64,000 nucleotides of DNA from Amyelois transitella (Eukaryota > Arthropoda > Insecta > Lepidoptera > Pyralidae): NCBI RefSeq assembly GCF_032362555.1, contig NC_083533.1, positions 749,001-813,000 on the forward strand, read 5' to 3'. The position numbers were made by a program, and so were the translations under genes. The notes beneath the pieces are model-generated. The model was not told the DNA's origin and searched no databases. It saw only the letters and a list, made by a program, of their open reading frames with translations. Positions 12,401 to 21,300 of this stretch are shown one piece after another. The first letter of the stretch is position 1; the number at the start of each line of letters is the position of its first letter.

Positions 12401-12569
12401 ACAAATGTAAAGAAATTCGTAAATTGCGAAAGAAAAATAGCGTACTGTCGTTTTGTATACAAAAGAAACGAACCTTGCGCAAGGGTCCCACGAATAGCCC
12501 GCGCCATTTCTCGGCGTTCTCCGGGTCCTGGAAGTCGTACCCTCGACTCTCCTCCACGGTCGGCAGCAT
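315..12569 (-). CDS. Sos: Son of sevenless (Sos), Ras guanine-nucleotide exchange factor, 5' half; 15 coding exons, gene continues off the left edge
   Basis: Sos loads Ras with GTP downstream of receptor tyrosine kinases, recruited to the membrane through adaptors. Fifteen exons join in frame on the minus strand (12474-12569, 11259-11378, 10671-10811, 9331-9507, 8314-8523, 7553-7682, 7114-7217, 6152-6227, 5654-5810, 4970-5100, 4268-4368, 3836-3950, 2472-2613, 1538-1685, 315-495), giving about 676 residues. Order: N-terminal histone folds (about residues 30-178, with [13 protein letters not shown]), DH domain (about 203-400, [18 protein letters not shown]), PH domain (about 448-565), then the RasGEF N-terminal domain start ([20 protein letters not shown]). 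This matches the insect Sos order. The start ATG at 12567-12569 is the first after an in-frame TAA upstream. The CDC25 catalytic domain and the proline-rich tail are outside the window. Several exon edges are duplicated in the introns. Confidence 0.96.
538..795 (+). mobile_element. SINE (family with GTGTGGTTCCCGGCACC head and (ATGT)n tail), near full length
   Basis: About 255 bp: head CCGTGTGGTTCCCGGCACC, middle GTCGTAAAAG-like words, GGCGACGGGCTAGCAACCTG, then CTACCCCGCTAGGGATATAG and GTATGTATGTATT. In the Sos intron 3' of exon 14. One of dozens of copies of the most abundant repeat in the window; family name not known to me. Confidence 0.9.
820..1029 (+). mobile_element. Helitron-like element, family 1, internally deleted
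   Basis: Same family with CGCGGGCACAGCTAG end; about 70 bp shorter internally. Confidence 0.8.
1421..1545. repeat. 79-bp partial tandem duplication of the Sos exon 14 splice-donor flank
   Basis: TTTCTCGCTAGTTTCTCACC occurs at 1440-1459 and 1519-1538; the preceding CACATCTTTTTCTC also recurs at 1421 and 1500. On the Sos strand both copies offer a GTGAGAAAC donor, one after ATCAAG (used) and one after ATCATG (intronic). Confidence 0.88.
1538..1685 (-). CDS. Sos: Sos exon 14, PH-to-REM linker
   Basis: Codes for [35 protein letters not shown] and APPPLIK; phase 2 to 0, 148 nt. Its donor (GTGAGA plus flank) recurs 79 bp further into the intron. Confidence 0.95.
2034..2308 (+). mobile_element. 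Helitron-like non-autonomous element, family 1
   Basis: Starts TCTATACTAATATTATAAAG after an A, ends GCACAGCTAG before a T: 5' TC, 3' CTAG and A/T insertion are Helitron hallmarks. A short GC-rich hairpin candidate (CGCGGACGAAGTCGCGGGC) precedes the CTAG. About 275 bp, no coding capacity. Confidence 0.85.
2472..2613 (-). CDS. Sos: Sos exon 13, end of PH domain
   Basis: Codes for [20 protein letters not shown], then [20 protein letters not shown], the C-terminal helix of the PH domain. Phase 1 to 2, 142 nt, GTATGT donor. Confidence 0.95.
3186..3320 (+). mobile_element. Helitron-like element, 5' part only
   Basis: TCTACACTAATATTATAAAG and a body with CTACTGGACCGATTTTAAAA, then unrelated AT-rich sequence; Sos intron. 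Confidence 0.6.
3836..3950 (-). CDS. Sos: Sos exon 12, PH domain
   Basis: Codes for [20 protein letters not shown] and [18 protein letters not shown]; the IDRPDTE segment is a Sos PH-domain hallmark. Phase 0 to 1, 115 nt. Confidence 0.94.
4003..4246 (+). mobile_element. SINE, near full length
   Basis: Same family, TGTGGTTCCCGGGAC head to GTATGTATGTAT tail, lying between Sos exons 11 and 12, the tail ending about 20 bp from the exon 11 donor. Confidence 0.88.
4268..4368 (-). CDS. Sos: Sos exon 11, start of PH domain
   Basis: Codes for [20 protein letters not shown] and [14 protein letters not shown], the first strands of the PH domain. Phase 1 to 0, 101 nt, GTAAGT donor. Confidence 0.94.
4670..4922. 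repeat. 64-bp minisatellite, 4 copies, in a Sos intron
   Basis: ATAATCCGGCTCGAAGGACC recurs at 4681, 4745, 4809 and 4873 (period 64). Single copies of TAATCCGGCTCGAAGGAC also occur at about 5838 and 5977, so the core is a dispersed motif that expanded here. Confidence 0.93.
4970..5100 (-). CDS. Sos: Sos exon 10, DH-PH linker
   Basis: Codes for [35 protein letters not shown]; phase 2 to 1, 131 nt. Very GC-rich at its 5' end. The acceptor region is duplicated about 70 bp into the intron (see findings). Confidence 0.93.
5090..5260. repeat. Imperfect two-copy duplication spanning the Sos exon 10 splice acceptor
   Basis: GTCGCGTCCCTGGGG followed by a CACATACA run, then TTTAAAACTATT and CAATCCATAA occurs at about 5093-5158 and again at 5165-5260. 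The second copy duplicates about 10 bases of exon and the acceptor into the intron. Confidence 0.82.
5654..5810 (-). CDS. Sos: Sos exon 9, end of DH domain
   Basis: Codes for [20 protein letters not shown] and [18 protein letters not shown]; phase 1 to 2, 157 nt, GTAAGT donor. Confidence 0.94.
6152..6227 (-). CDS. Sos: Sos exon 8, DH domain
   Basis: Short exon, 76 nt, coding [20 protein letters not shown] then PKLLL. Phase 0 to 1, GTAAGT donor. The GHGF and LPKLLL elements are those of the Sos DH domain. Confidence 0.92.
6266..6525 (-). mobile_element. SINE, near full length
   Basis: Minus-strand copy; CATACATACATA tail on the left, GCGCCGGGAACCACGGC head on the right. Confidence 0.87.
7114..7217 (-). 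CDS. Sos: Sos exon 7, DH domain
   Basis: Codes for [20 protein letters not shown] and [15 protein letters not shown]; phase 1 to 0, 104 nt. Matches the DH helix after the GSCFE segment in Sos. GTGAGC donor. Confidence 0.93.
7553..7682 (-). CDS. Sos: Sos exon 6, DH domain
   Basis: Codes for [31 protein letters not shown] and IGSCFE, the middle of the DH domain. 130 nt, phase 0 to 1, GTATGT donor. The open frame upstream of the acceptor is intronic and carries no Sos similarity that I recognise. Confidence 0.94.
8314..8523 (-). CDS. Sos: Sos exon 5, start of DH domain
   Basis: Begins [11 protein letters not shown] and runs into the DH helix [21 protein letters not shown] short GC-rich Pro/Ala linker ([14 protein letters not shown]) precedes the DH domain. 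70 residues, phase 0, GTGAGT donor. Confidence 0.96.
9036..9308 (+). mobile_element. SINE, near full length, internal duplication
   Basis: Head TGCCGTGTGGTTTCCGG, tail ATATGTATGTAT. The stretch GTGGCCTATCAAGTATGGCC shows a short internal duplication. Ends about 20 bp before the Sos exon 4 donor. Confidence 0.88.
9331..9507 (-). CDS. Sos: Sos exon 4, second histone fold
   Basis: Codes for [31 protein letters not shown] and [11 protein letters not shown], 59 residues, phase 0. This is the second histone-like half of the Sos N-terminal module. GTACGT donor. Confidence 0.96.
9520..9760 (-). mobile_element. LINE 3'-end fragment
   Basis: Minus-strand remnant of the same LINE ([20 protein letters not shown] and on to the PSGKE end) with CATA tail, inside the Sos intron next to exon 4. 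A second, shorter tail (9765-9845) follows. Confidence 0.88.
10023..10255 (+). mobile_element. Dispersed repeat, inverted relative of the 27855 copy
   Basis: AATAGAATAGAATAGA, then CAAGGTATCACTTATTGACG, CACTGCAGCATTTTC and AATCGTGGACGAATGCACAT. Sos intron between exons 3 and 4. Confidence 0.75.
10671..10811 (-). CDS. Sos: Sos exon 3, histone fold
   Basis: Codes for [19 protein letters not shown] and on to LHQALQK, 47 residues, phase 0 to 0. GC-rich (many CGG/CGC codons) compared with the AT-rich introns. GTGAGG donor. A degenerate look-alike of its 3' edge lies about 245 bp downstream in the intron (10419-10510). Confidence 0.94.
11259..11378 (-). CDS. Sos: Sos exon 2, histone fold
   Basis: Codes for [20 protein letters not shown] followed by [14 protein letters not shown], a highly conserved Sos segment of the N-terminal histone fold. 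AG acceptor and GTATTG donor, phase 0 on both sides, 40 residues. Confidence 0.95.
11878..12062 (+). mobile_element. SINE, 5'-truncated
   Basis: Starts inside the family consensus (CAAGGGATAGGCTTACAAAC) and ends (ATGT)n; follows another partial copy at 11740-11872. Confidence 0.82.
12474..12569 (-). CDS. Sos: Sos exon 1 (coding part)
   Basis: Codes for 32 residues including [11 protein letters not shown], matching the conserved start of Sos. An in-frame TAA lies about 14 codons upstream of the ATG. The donor after LRK is GTTCGT, phase 0. The 5' UTR extent is unknown. Confidence 0.88.
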
Positions 12570-13317
12570 CCTAACCAGCTCCGCCGCGAAATCATGTAAA
12601 CACTGTCTTGATTATCACTCTAACACAATATACACCATTTCGTCTATTTTGGAAACTTACAGCTTCCAAACACACAACTTTTAATGACACCACAATAAAT
12701 GGATAAGTTAATCCCAATTTATCACCGAGACACAGTAATTACAATTAAAAATATGTCTAGAAATTAATTGAAATGTAAATTCTTTGACTCATTTGATCGG
12801 CAAAACGACGCCATTTTCAATCTATTTTGTTGTCGCGTTCCTGTTGATTGAATGGGGATGATTGCATTGAATGTCGCGTTTACGTTTTTCTACTTAGAAG
12901 AATAACATTTTTTCTTCTGAAAATCATTTTCAAACTGTTTTATTGGAGAATTCCTGGATTTTATTGTTGTTATTGTGTAATATATAATCCTTAATGAAGA
13001 AAATAAGAAGGAAATTATGAACTGAACCTACGCAATTAGTAATCGTCAAGTAATGTTTTTAATCTGTGTAGATAAAGTCAAATTATATAGCACAGCACAC
13101 AGAAAACAAGTAAACAAAACGCAGCTGTCAAACTGTCTTCAGTCAAAAATGTTAATTTGACATTGACATGTCATGCTTGTTGATGAAAATAAAAATTTAT
13201 TCATAAGTCAAGTCAATAGGTACTGTTTAAGTGTTATCATTTTCGCCGTACAGTGATTCACATAAATAAAATAAACTTAATTTTTCTATAAACACAATTG
13301 AATATGAGAGTTTAGTG
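12570..13317. promoter_or_regulatory. Head-to-head Sos / sid-1 intergenic region, candidate shared promoter
   Basis: The start codons of Sos (minus) and sid-1 (plus) face each other across 748 bp that contain the two 5' UTRs and presumably both promoters. The sequence is unique-looking and free of the SINEs that fill the rest of the window. At 12807-12817 the minus strand reads AAAATGGCGTC, a perfect fit to the YY1/Pho-type consensus AANATGGCGNC. No TATA box stands out in a convincing place. Shared regulation is an inference from spacing only. Confidence 0.5.
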
Positions 13318-13433
13318 ATGATTTTCAAGCTATTTCTTATATGTACTGCCACCACCTGCGTATTTGTTCAGGGTATTTCAAACACTTCATCTACTGTCCG
13401 AAATGTGGGTGAAAAACAATTTATTTACAACAT
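13318..13433 (+). CDS. sid-1: sid-1 exon 1, signal peptide
   Basis: Starts [19 protein letters not shown], a hydrophobic secretion signal, then a short Ser/Thr-rich stretch ending FIYN. Ends phase 2 at a GTAAGT donor. This ATG gives a signal peptide and frame continuity into exon 2; an in-frame TAG lies just upstream. Confidence 0.82.
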
Positions 13434-16400
13434 GTAAGTAGCCTTTTCCATACATAACTTATTTTCCTGTCGGTAGTCTTTAATTAAGAGGGTTTAGAAT
13501 AAATTAAAGCATGATGAGTAGTCATAATCTCAAAAAGGGCTGCTGTCTGTCCGGGATTCCCCGAATTGGTACTATTTTGAAGTGTCACAGATAAGCGCAT
13601 TATCTTCACTTCACAGTATACAGCAAAGTCGCTTCCTGCATCTGTCCCTATGTCTGTATGTATGATTACATCTTCAAAACTACACAACAGATTATGATGT
13701 AGTTTTTTTAAGAGATAGATTGATTCGAGAGGTAATAAATAGGAAGGTAATAAATATATACATCCTACTACTATTATAAAGGCGAAAGTTTGTATGGATG
13801 TATGGATGTTTGTTACTCTTTCACGCGAAAACTACTGAACCGATTACCATGAAATTTGGTATGTAGGTAGCTGAAGACCCAGAATAACACATAGGCTACT
13901 TTTTATCCCAGAGTTCCCGCGGGATTGATAGGGTTTCCATGCGGACGAAGTCGCGGGCGGCCTCTAGTATATGTATAAATGCTACCGAGGCCAGGGCGGG
14001 TCACTAGCACTAGAGCACTATATACAGTGTTTCCACTTGCAACAAACATCGTATTTTGAAAGCAAGAAAAAAGTGATTTATATGGTACAAAAATATAACA
14101 ATTTCATTTATATTTGAAGCATCAAAGAGTGAATAAACCAGCGTATTAATATTTGCAGATACGATTATGACACAATAATACACGTCACAATCAGCAATGA
14201 TACGGAGCAGATAATGGACTTTCGTGAGGTAAGTATTTGTAATAATCCTGTAACCCTCCAGTCTTTTACCACAGCCATGGTTCTATCTTAACTGGTCCCA
14301 TCACTGCACATCAGCATATCAATATGGTCTATACCTCGTATTTATTTTTCCAGAATTCGTATACATATCGTGGTTTTCCGACAAGGGTGCACATCGTCAC
14401 AAATGACACAGTCACCACGGAACATCCCGTATTCATCACAACCACTCAGCAGAAAGGTAAGACTTAAGTTTTTGGGTTTATATACTTTTATTCTTATAAA
14501 GACATATTTTACAGCACTTACATAAGAACATAAAATAAAAAAATAAATAAAAATACATAAGTTCATTTTCACACTAATAAACGGAATATAATAGCAAAAG
14601 TTCAGTAAATTGAGATGATGTGCTCACCTGTTTTCAGTTTTCACCAGATTAACCTCATCATCCACTTGAAATGTCTGTAAAGCAACCTGGATAACTTTAG
14701 AATAATTATAGAATTACAGTCGTGTAAGACTAACACATTGTTAAATTTATTTGGTGTAATACAAGACATATACATAATGCAAGTGTGCAGTGTGGTTCCC
14801 GGCACCAATACAAAATGAATAGGACTACTCCTACTCTTCCCCATGGGTGTCGTTAAAGGCGACTAAGGGATAAGCTTAAAAACTTGGGATTCTTCTCTTA
14901 GATGATGTGCTAGCGCCTGTCGCTATTTGAATCTCAATTATATCATTAAGCCAAACAGCTGAACGTGGCCTATCAGTCTTTTTATGACTGTCAGCTCTGT
15001 CCACCTCGCAAGAGATATAGACGTGACTAAATGTATGTATCTATACTAATATTATAAAGCTGAAGAGTTTGTTTGTTTGGACGCGCTAATCTCAGGAACT
15101 TCTAGCTCTAATTGAAAAATTCTTTTTGTATTGAATAAACCATTTATCGAGAAATGCTTTAGGCTATATAACATCACGCTGCAACTATTAGGAACAAAAA
15201 AAATCGTAATGGATAATGGAAAATTAAAAAAAAAAACCGGGGGGTAATTATTAATCCTTGAGGGCTTCAATGATGCTCAAAATAACTATTCCACGCGGAC
15301 GACGTCGCAGTGACAGCTAGTGTATAATACAATCTTCTTTTCCTTTCATCAAGGGGTGTCATCATGGGAGCTCCCACTGGAGGTGGCGACGTCACATTCC
15401 TCGATGCTGTTCCACGAAATGGCGAGAACTCTGTGCCCCCACGACGCTGGTCCCAGTGAGTTTAGATAGATAGATCTAGATTTACGGCCTCTGTGGCGCA
15501 GCGGTAGTACGCTTGTCTGTGACACCGGGGGTCCCGGGTTCGAATCCCGGCCAGGGCACGATGAGAAAAGAACTTTTTCTGATTGGCCTGGGTTTTGGAT
15601 GTTTATCTATATAAGTATTTATTATAAAATATAGTATCGTTGAGTTAGTATCTCGTAACACAAGTCTCGAACTTACTTCGAGGCTAACTCAATCTGTGTA
15701 ATTTGTCCTGTATATATTTATTTATTTATATTTATTTATTTATCTCATGAAATCATGAAGAGAGTTATGAATGTATAGATCTCAAAACTCTTTATTGCAC
15801 CATAAGAGTAGAACATACAAAACAACACAAAGCAGATATAGATGGTACAAAGGCGGGCTTATCGCTAATGCAATCTCTTCCAGTCAACCTTTGGGTGGAA
15901 GGAAACCAAACAGGAGATCGGCGTTGGCGCAGAGCAAGATAAATAAATGTTTGAACATAATAAAATACATACAGAATTTATACATACATACATATGGTCA
16001 CGTCTATATCCCTTGCGGGGTAGACAGAGCCAACAGTCTTGAAAAGACTGAATGGCCACGTTCAGCTGTTTGGCTTAATGATAGAATTGAGATTCAAATA
16101 GTGACTGGTTGCTAGCCTATCGCCCAAAAAAGAATACTAAGTTTGTAAGCCTATCCCTTAGTCGCCTTTTACGACATCCATGGGAAAGAGATGGAGTGGT
16201 CCTATTCTTTTTTGTATTGGTGCCGGGAACCAAACGACATATATATCTATATATAATACATATAAATACATACAAATACGCATAAATACGAAATAGCGTT
16301 TAATACTTCATCTCTTTCTCTTGTAAGACAGTGGTTAGTTTGATAGAGGCGTCTTTGAATAGCGCATTAAGTAAGCGCTGCTTTAGCGAAACGCAATTGT

Positions 16401-18230
16401 TAGGCCTGTTGGAATAACCGTGTGGTTCCCGGCACCAATACAAAAAATAATAGGACCACTCCATCTCTTTCCCATGGATGTCGTAAAAGGCGACTAAGGC
16501 ATAGGCTTACAAACTTGGGATTCGTCTTTTAGGTGATGGGCTAGCAACCTGTCACTAGTTGAATCAATGTATTCTCTCGTCCACATTCTATTCTAAGTTT
16601 AATTGATATTGTGAAGTTGACGTTGTTGAAGAAAATGCTGCAGTGCAGTCTGTTACCGCTTCTTCTGCACTGACGCCTTGTAAACTTAGTTTTAAGTAAT
16701 TTATTTGACGTCAACCAATGTTGTTAAACCATACGTTTTGACAATTATTAAGCGATATGAGGTATCCTACAATGATGAATAAACATTTTGAATTTGAATG
16801 TATACGCAGGTTTGTAAGTCAACTCTATCTTGCAGACATAACATCAGTGAACCGTCCACAACTCCAGCTATCCACCTTCAGTCCAGCTAACGTCAGCGTT
16901 GATGTTAAGTTGCGACGCGTAACCGACTTCTACGTGCCTCTTGACCAGGTTTGAACCAAACTCCTCACCCGACTTAAGAATAAAAGAAGTGTAAGGCCAT
17001 TGACCACACGATCAAGTTAGTTAACATACATATATCATCACGTCTTGCGGGGTAGACATAGCCAAAAGTTCAGCTGTTTGGCTTAATGTTAGAATTGAGA
17101 TTCAAATAGTGACAGGTTTCCAGCCCATCCATCCAGTTGACCCCACTAAAACCTGCTTTCCTTGCTTTTCACCCAAAAAATAAAACAGGGATATAAGTTG
17201 ACCAAGTCATATCGGCAATCTCTCTTTGTCAGTTAAATTGGAAGGTAAAATGTATGTTATCCCACTTCTGATGTTTTTGTTTATTTTTAAGGGTGGACAA
17301 CCCTTATCACTAAGGGGTATGAAAAATAGATGTCGGCCGATTCTCAGACCTACGCAATATGCTCACGAAATTTCATGCGAATCGGTCAAGCCATTTCGGA
17401 GGAGTACGGGAACGAACATTGTGACACGAGAATTTTATATATAAGATGAATCTCAATTCTATCATCAAGCCAGAAAGCTGAACTAGGCCTAACAGTCTTT
17501 TCAAGACTGTTGACTCTGTCCACTCCGAAAGGGATATAGACGTGACTTTATGTATGTATGTATTTATATAATATACGCAATTCCAGCTGTTTACCAGTAA
17601 TAACTTCCGCACCAGGAAGAGGGATGACACTGTTATTTCTAATTTAGGCTGTATTATTTTTTATTAAACATTTAAAAAAATATATGTTTATTGTATTAAC
17701 TTGATACCGTGTGGTACTCGGAACTTTAGAAAAGGGCAACCCTATCTCTTTCCTATGATTATAAACTTGGGATTCTTCTTTCAGACAATGGGCTCTATCA
17801 ACCTTTCACTATTTGAATCTCACTTCTATCCCTAAGTCAAATAGTTGAACGCGGCCTAACAGTCTTTTGAAGACGTTGGCTGTCTACCTAGCAAGGGATA
17901 TAAATATCATTATATGTATGTATGTATATATATATCATTGTAACATGATTCGAAACGTCCAAGATAAAATAAAGGTACCTATGTTACGTGTGCGTTTCAA
18001 CGCCCCGGCTTCGCACGGGTGGACATATTTTTGTGTTTTATATTTTGAAATAAACAAAGGGTAAAAACAAATTTATGCCTATGTCACTTTTGAAGGTCTA
18101 TTCTATATCTGTGCCAAATTTTATCAAAATCGGGCCAGTAGTTTTTGAGTTTATTCCACACAAACATACAAAAATACAAATCTTTCCTCTTTATTATTAG
18201 TGTGGATGTGGATGTGGATAAACAGAAATT

Positions 18231-18312
<82 letters not shown>

Positions 18313-21300
18313 CTATAGTAGATGATATATACATATAGTAGATTTCTATCTCTTTCGCACATCTGTTCACACCGTCCCGTTCACCCGTTCGCCGCAGGTG
18401 GTCCCGGTGGTTGTAACGCCCAGTACACCCAAGTACTACTACTTCTCGTTCGACAGTGAACCACCGGAGAATGATACGAAGAGAGAGCAGCTACTGCCGA
18501 GGTAGGAAATTGAATGAATGAAATAAATAAGTTGATTTGATCGATTGCCAAATCTGAGCTGAACGCGGCCATTCAGTCTTTTCAAGACTGTTGGCTCTGT
18601 CTACCCCGCATGGGATATAGACGTGACCATATGTATGTATGTATGTAAATAAATTGAACGAAATTGAATGAAGGTTTTTTTTACGTTTTAATTTAGAGAT
18701 CTTGTTCGTAACATCTTTATTACACATAAATTTACATAGTCACAAGAAATAGTACACAGTTATAAAATAAATAAATCACTTGCAATGGTGGACTTATCCC
18801 TTTAAGGGATCTCTTCCCAGCCTTGTGCTGTCCTCACTCGCGGGAACCAATTCCTAGCCTTCTACCTTCTTCACATGCGGGAACTTATTGTAGTCTTGTA
18901 CCTTCCTCACATGCGGGAACTTATTGTAGTCTTGTACCTTCCTCACATGCGGGAACTTATTGTAGTCTTGTACCTTCCTCACATGCGGGAACTAATTGTA
19001 GCCTTGTACCTTCCTCGCATACATACATACATACATAAACTCACGTCTCTTTCCCGGAGGGGTAGGCAGAGACTACCTCTTTCCACTTGCCACGATCCCT
19101 GCATACTTCCTTTGCTTCATCCACATTCATAACTCTCTTCATGCAAGCTCGGCGGTTTCGGGCACTTTTGACCTGACCCTTCACCAGGACGTCCTTAATT
19201 TGATCAAGATATGTTCGTCTAGGTCTTCCCACCCCGACCTTTTCCTCCACACTCTCCTTGTATATCTGCTTAGTCAACCTGTTTTCATTCATCCTCTCCA
19301 CATGACCGAACCATCTCAACATACCCTTTTCTATTCCTGTAACTACATCTTCTTTCACATCACAACATTCCCTTATCACGCTGTTCCTTATCCGGTCACT
19401 CAATTTCACACCCAACATACTCCTTAACGCTCTCATTTCCACTGCATTTATTCTGCTTTCGTGCTTCTTTTGCCATACCCAACTTTCACTCCCATACATT
19501 AATGTCGGGACCAACACGCCCCTGTGCACAGCCAGTCGAGCCTTTTTGGATAGTTTCTGACTGCTCATAAAGGCATGCAAAGCTCCATTCACCATGTTCC
19601 CCGCGTTCACTCTCCTTTCAATATCACTATCACACTTGCCATCTGATGTAAACTTTGATCCTAGATATACAAACTCTTTCACTTGCTCAACTTTTTCTCC
19701 TCCAATCAAAATATTACATGCTGTCATTTCTTTCTCCATTTCAAAAACCAGTGTTTTAGTTTTACTTACGTTCACTTTCATTCCTTTCTCTTTTAAAGCT
19801 TCATGCATACAGTTTACCATCTCCTGTAATTCCTCCGCTGATGACGCCAGTATAACCTGATCGTCGGCATAGAGCAGACATTTGACGAGTAACTCATTCA
19901 TCCTTAATCCACTTTCAGACTCTTTCAAATCTGTCAAACAACTATCCATAAATAGGTTGAACAGCCACGGTGACGCAACACATCCCTGCCTAACACCTTT
20001 CTCAATCTTAAACCACTCAGTGTGCGCTCCGTTTATCCTGACACAAGCACTCGAATCCTCATATAAGGATTTCAGTGCTCGTATCAAAAGACTGCTCACC
20101 CCATGCATAGAAAGTGCTGACCACAATTCATTCCTCTCAACTCTGTCATAGGCCTTTTCCAAATCCACGAATGTGCAATAGACTTTTTGACTTTTTGACT
20201 GAAATTAAGGACGTGTGCCGTGTGGTTCCCGGCACCAATGAAAAAAAGAATAGGACCACTCCATCTCTTTCCCATGGATGTCGTAAAAGGCGACTAAGGG
20301 ATAGGCTTACAAAATTGGGATTCTTTTTTTTTAGGCGACGGGCTAGCAACCTGTCACTATTTGAATCTCAATTCTATCATAAAGCCAAATAGCTGAACGT
20401 GGCCATTCAGTCTTTTCAAGACTGTTGGCTCTGTCTACCCCGCAAGGGATATAGACGTGACAATATGTATGTATGTATGTATTAAGGACGTCCTGGTAAA
20501 GGGTCAGGTCAAAAGTACCCGAAACCGCCGAGCTTGCATGAAGAGAGTTATGAATGTGGATGAAGCGAAGGAAATATGCAGAGATCGTGGCAAGTGGAAA
20601 GAGGTAGTCTCTGCCTACCCCTCCGGGAAAGAGGCGTGATTTTATGTATGTATGTATGTATGTATAAGACATAAATACAGCGTCGCGCGTGTCACGCTAC
20701 TGGGCATGCGCTCTCATTTTCCACGTCCACTATTACTTCCCAGATTCAACTACACGATTCCGAAGAGCGTAATACTGATCGTGGAGTCGGATGATGACAT
20801 ATGTGGATTGGTCTCCATACAGAACAACTCGGTAAGTTTACGGATTTTTCTTCATGTATAATAATTATACACGGAATAGTGCCGTGATACAGAACAACTC
20901 GGTAAGTTTACGGATTTTTCTTCATGTATAATAATTATACACGGAATAGTGCCGTGATACAGAACAACTCGGTAAGTTTACGGATTTTTCTTCATGTATA
21001 ATAATTAATATTTACGGATTTTTTTTTCATGTAGACTAGGTACCTACCTACATACATATATATACACGGGATAGTGCCGTGCCGTGTGGTTCCCGGCACC
21101 AATGAAAATAAAAGAATACGACCGCTCCCATCTTGTTCCAACGGATGTCGTGAAAGGCGATTAAGGGATAGGATTATAAACTTGTGATTCTTCTTTCCCA
21201 TTAATGTCGTAAAAGGCGACTAAGGGATAGGATTATAAACTTGTGATTCTTCTTTCCCATTAATGTCGTAAAAGGCGACTAAGGGATAGGATTATAAACT

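Noticed and set aside
15484-15560. tRNA gene candidate (A and B boxes)
   Set aside because: Pol III boxes are present, but there is no matching acceptor stem or 3' arm and the sequence continues into a SINE body found in several copies.
18829-19018. CRISPR-like array (regular 36-bp repeats)
   Set aside because: No unique spacers; it is a plain minisatellite in an insect intron.
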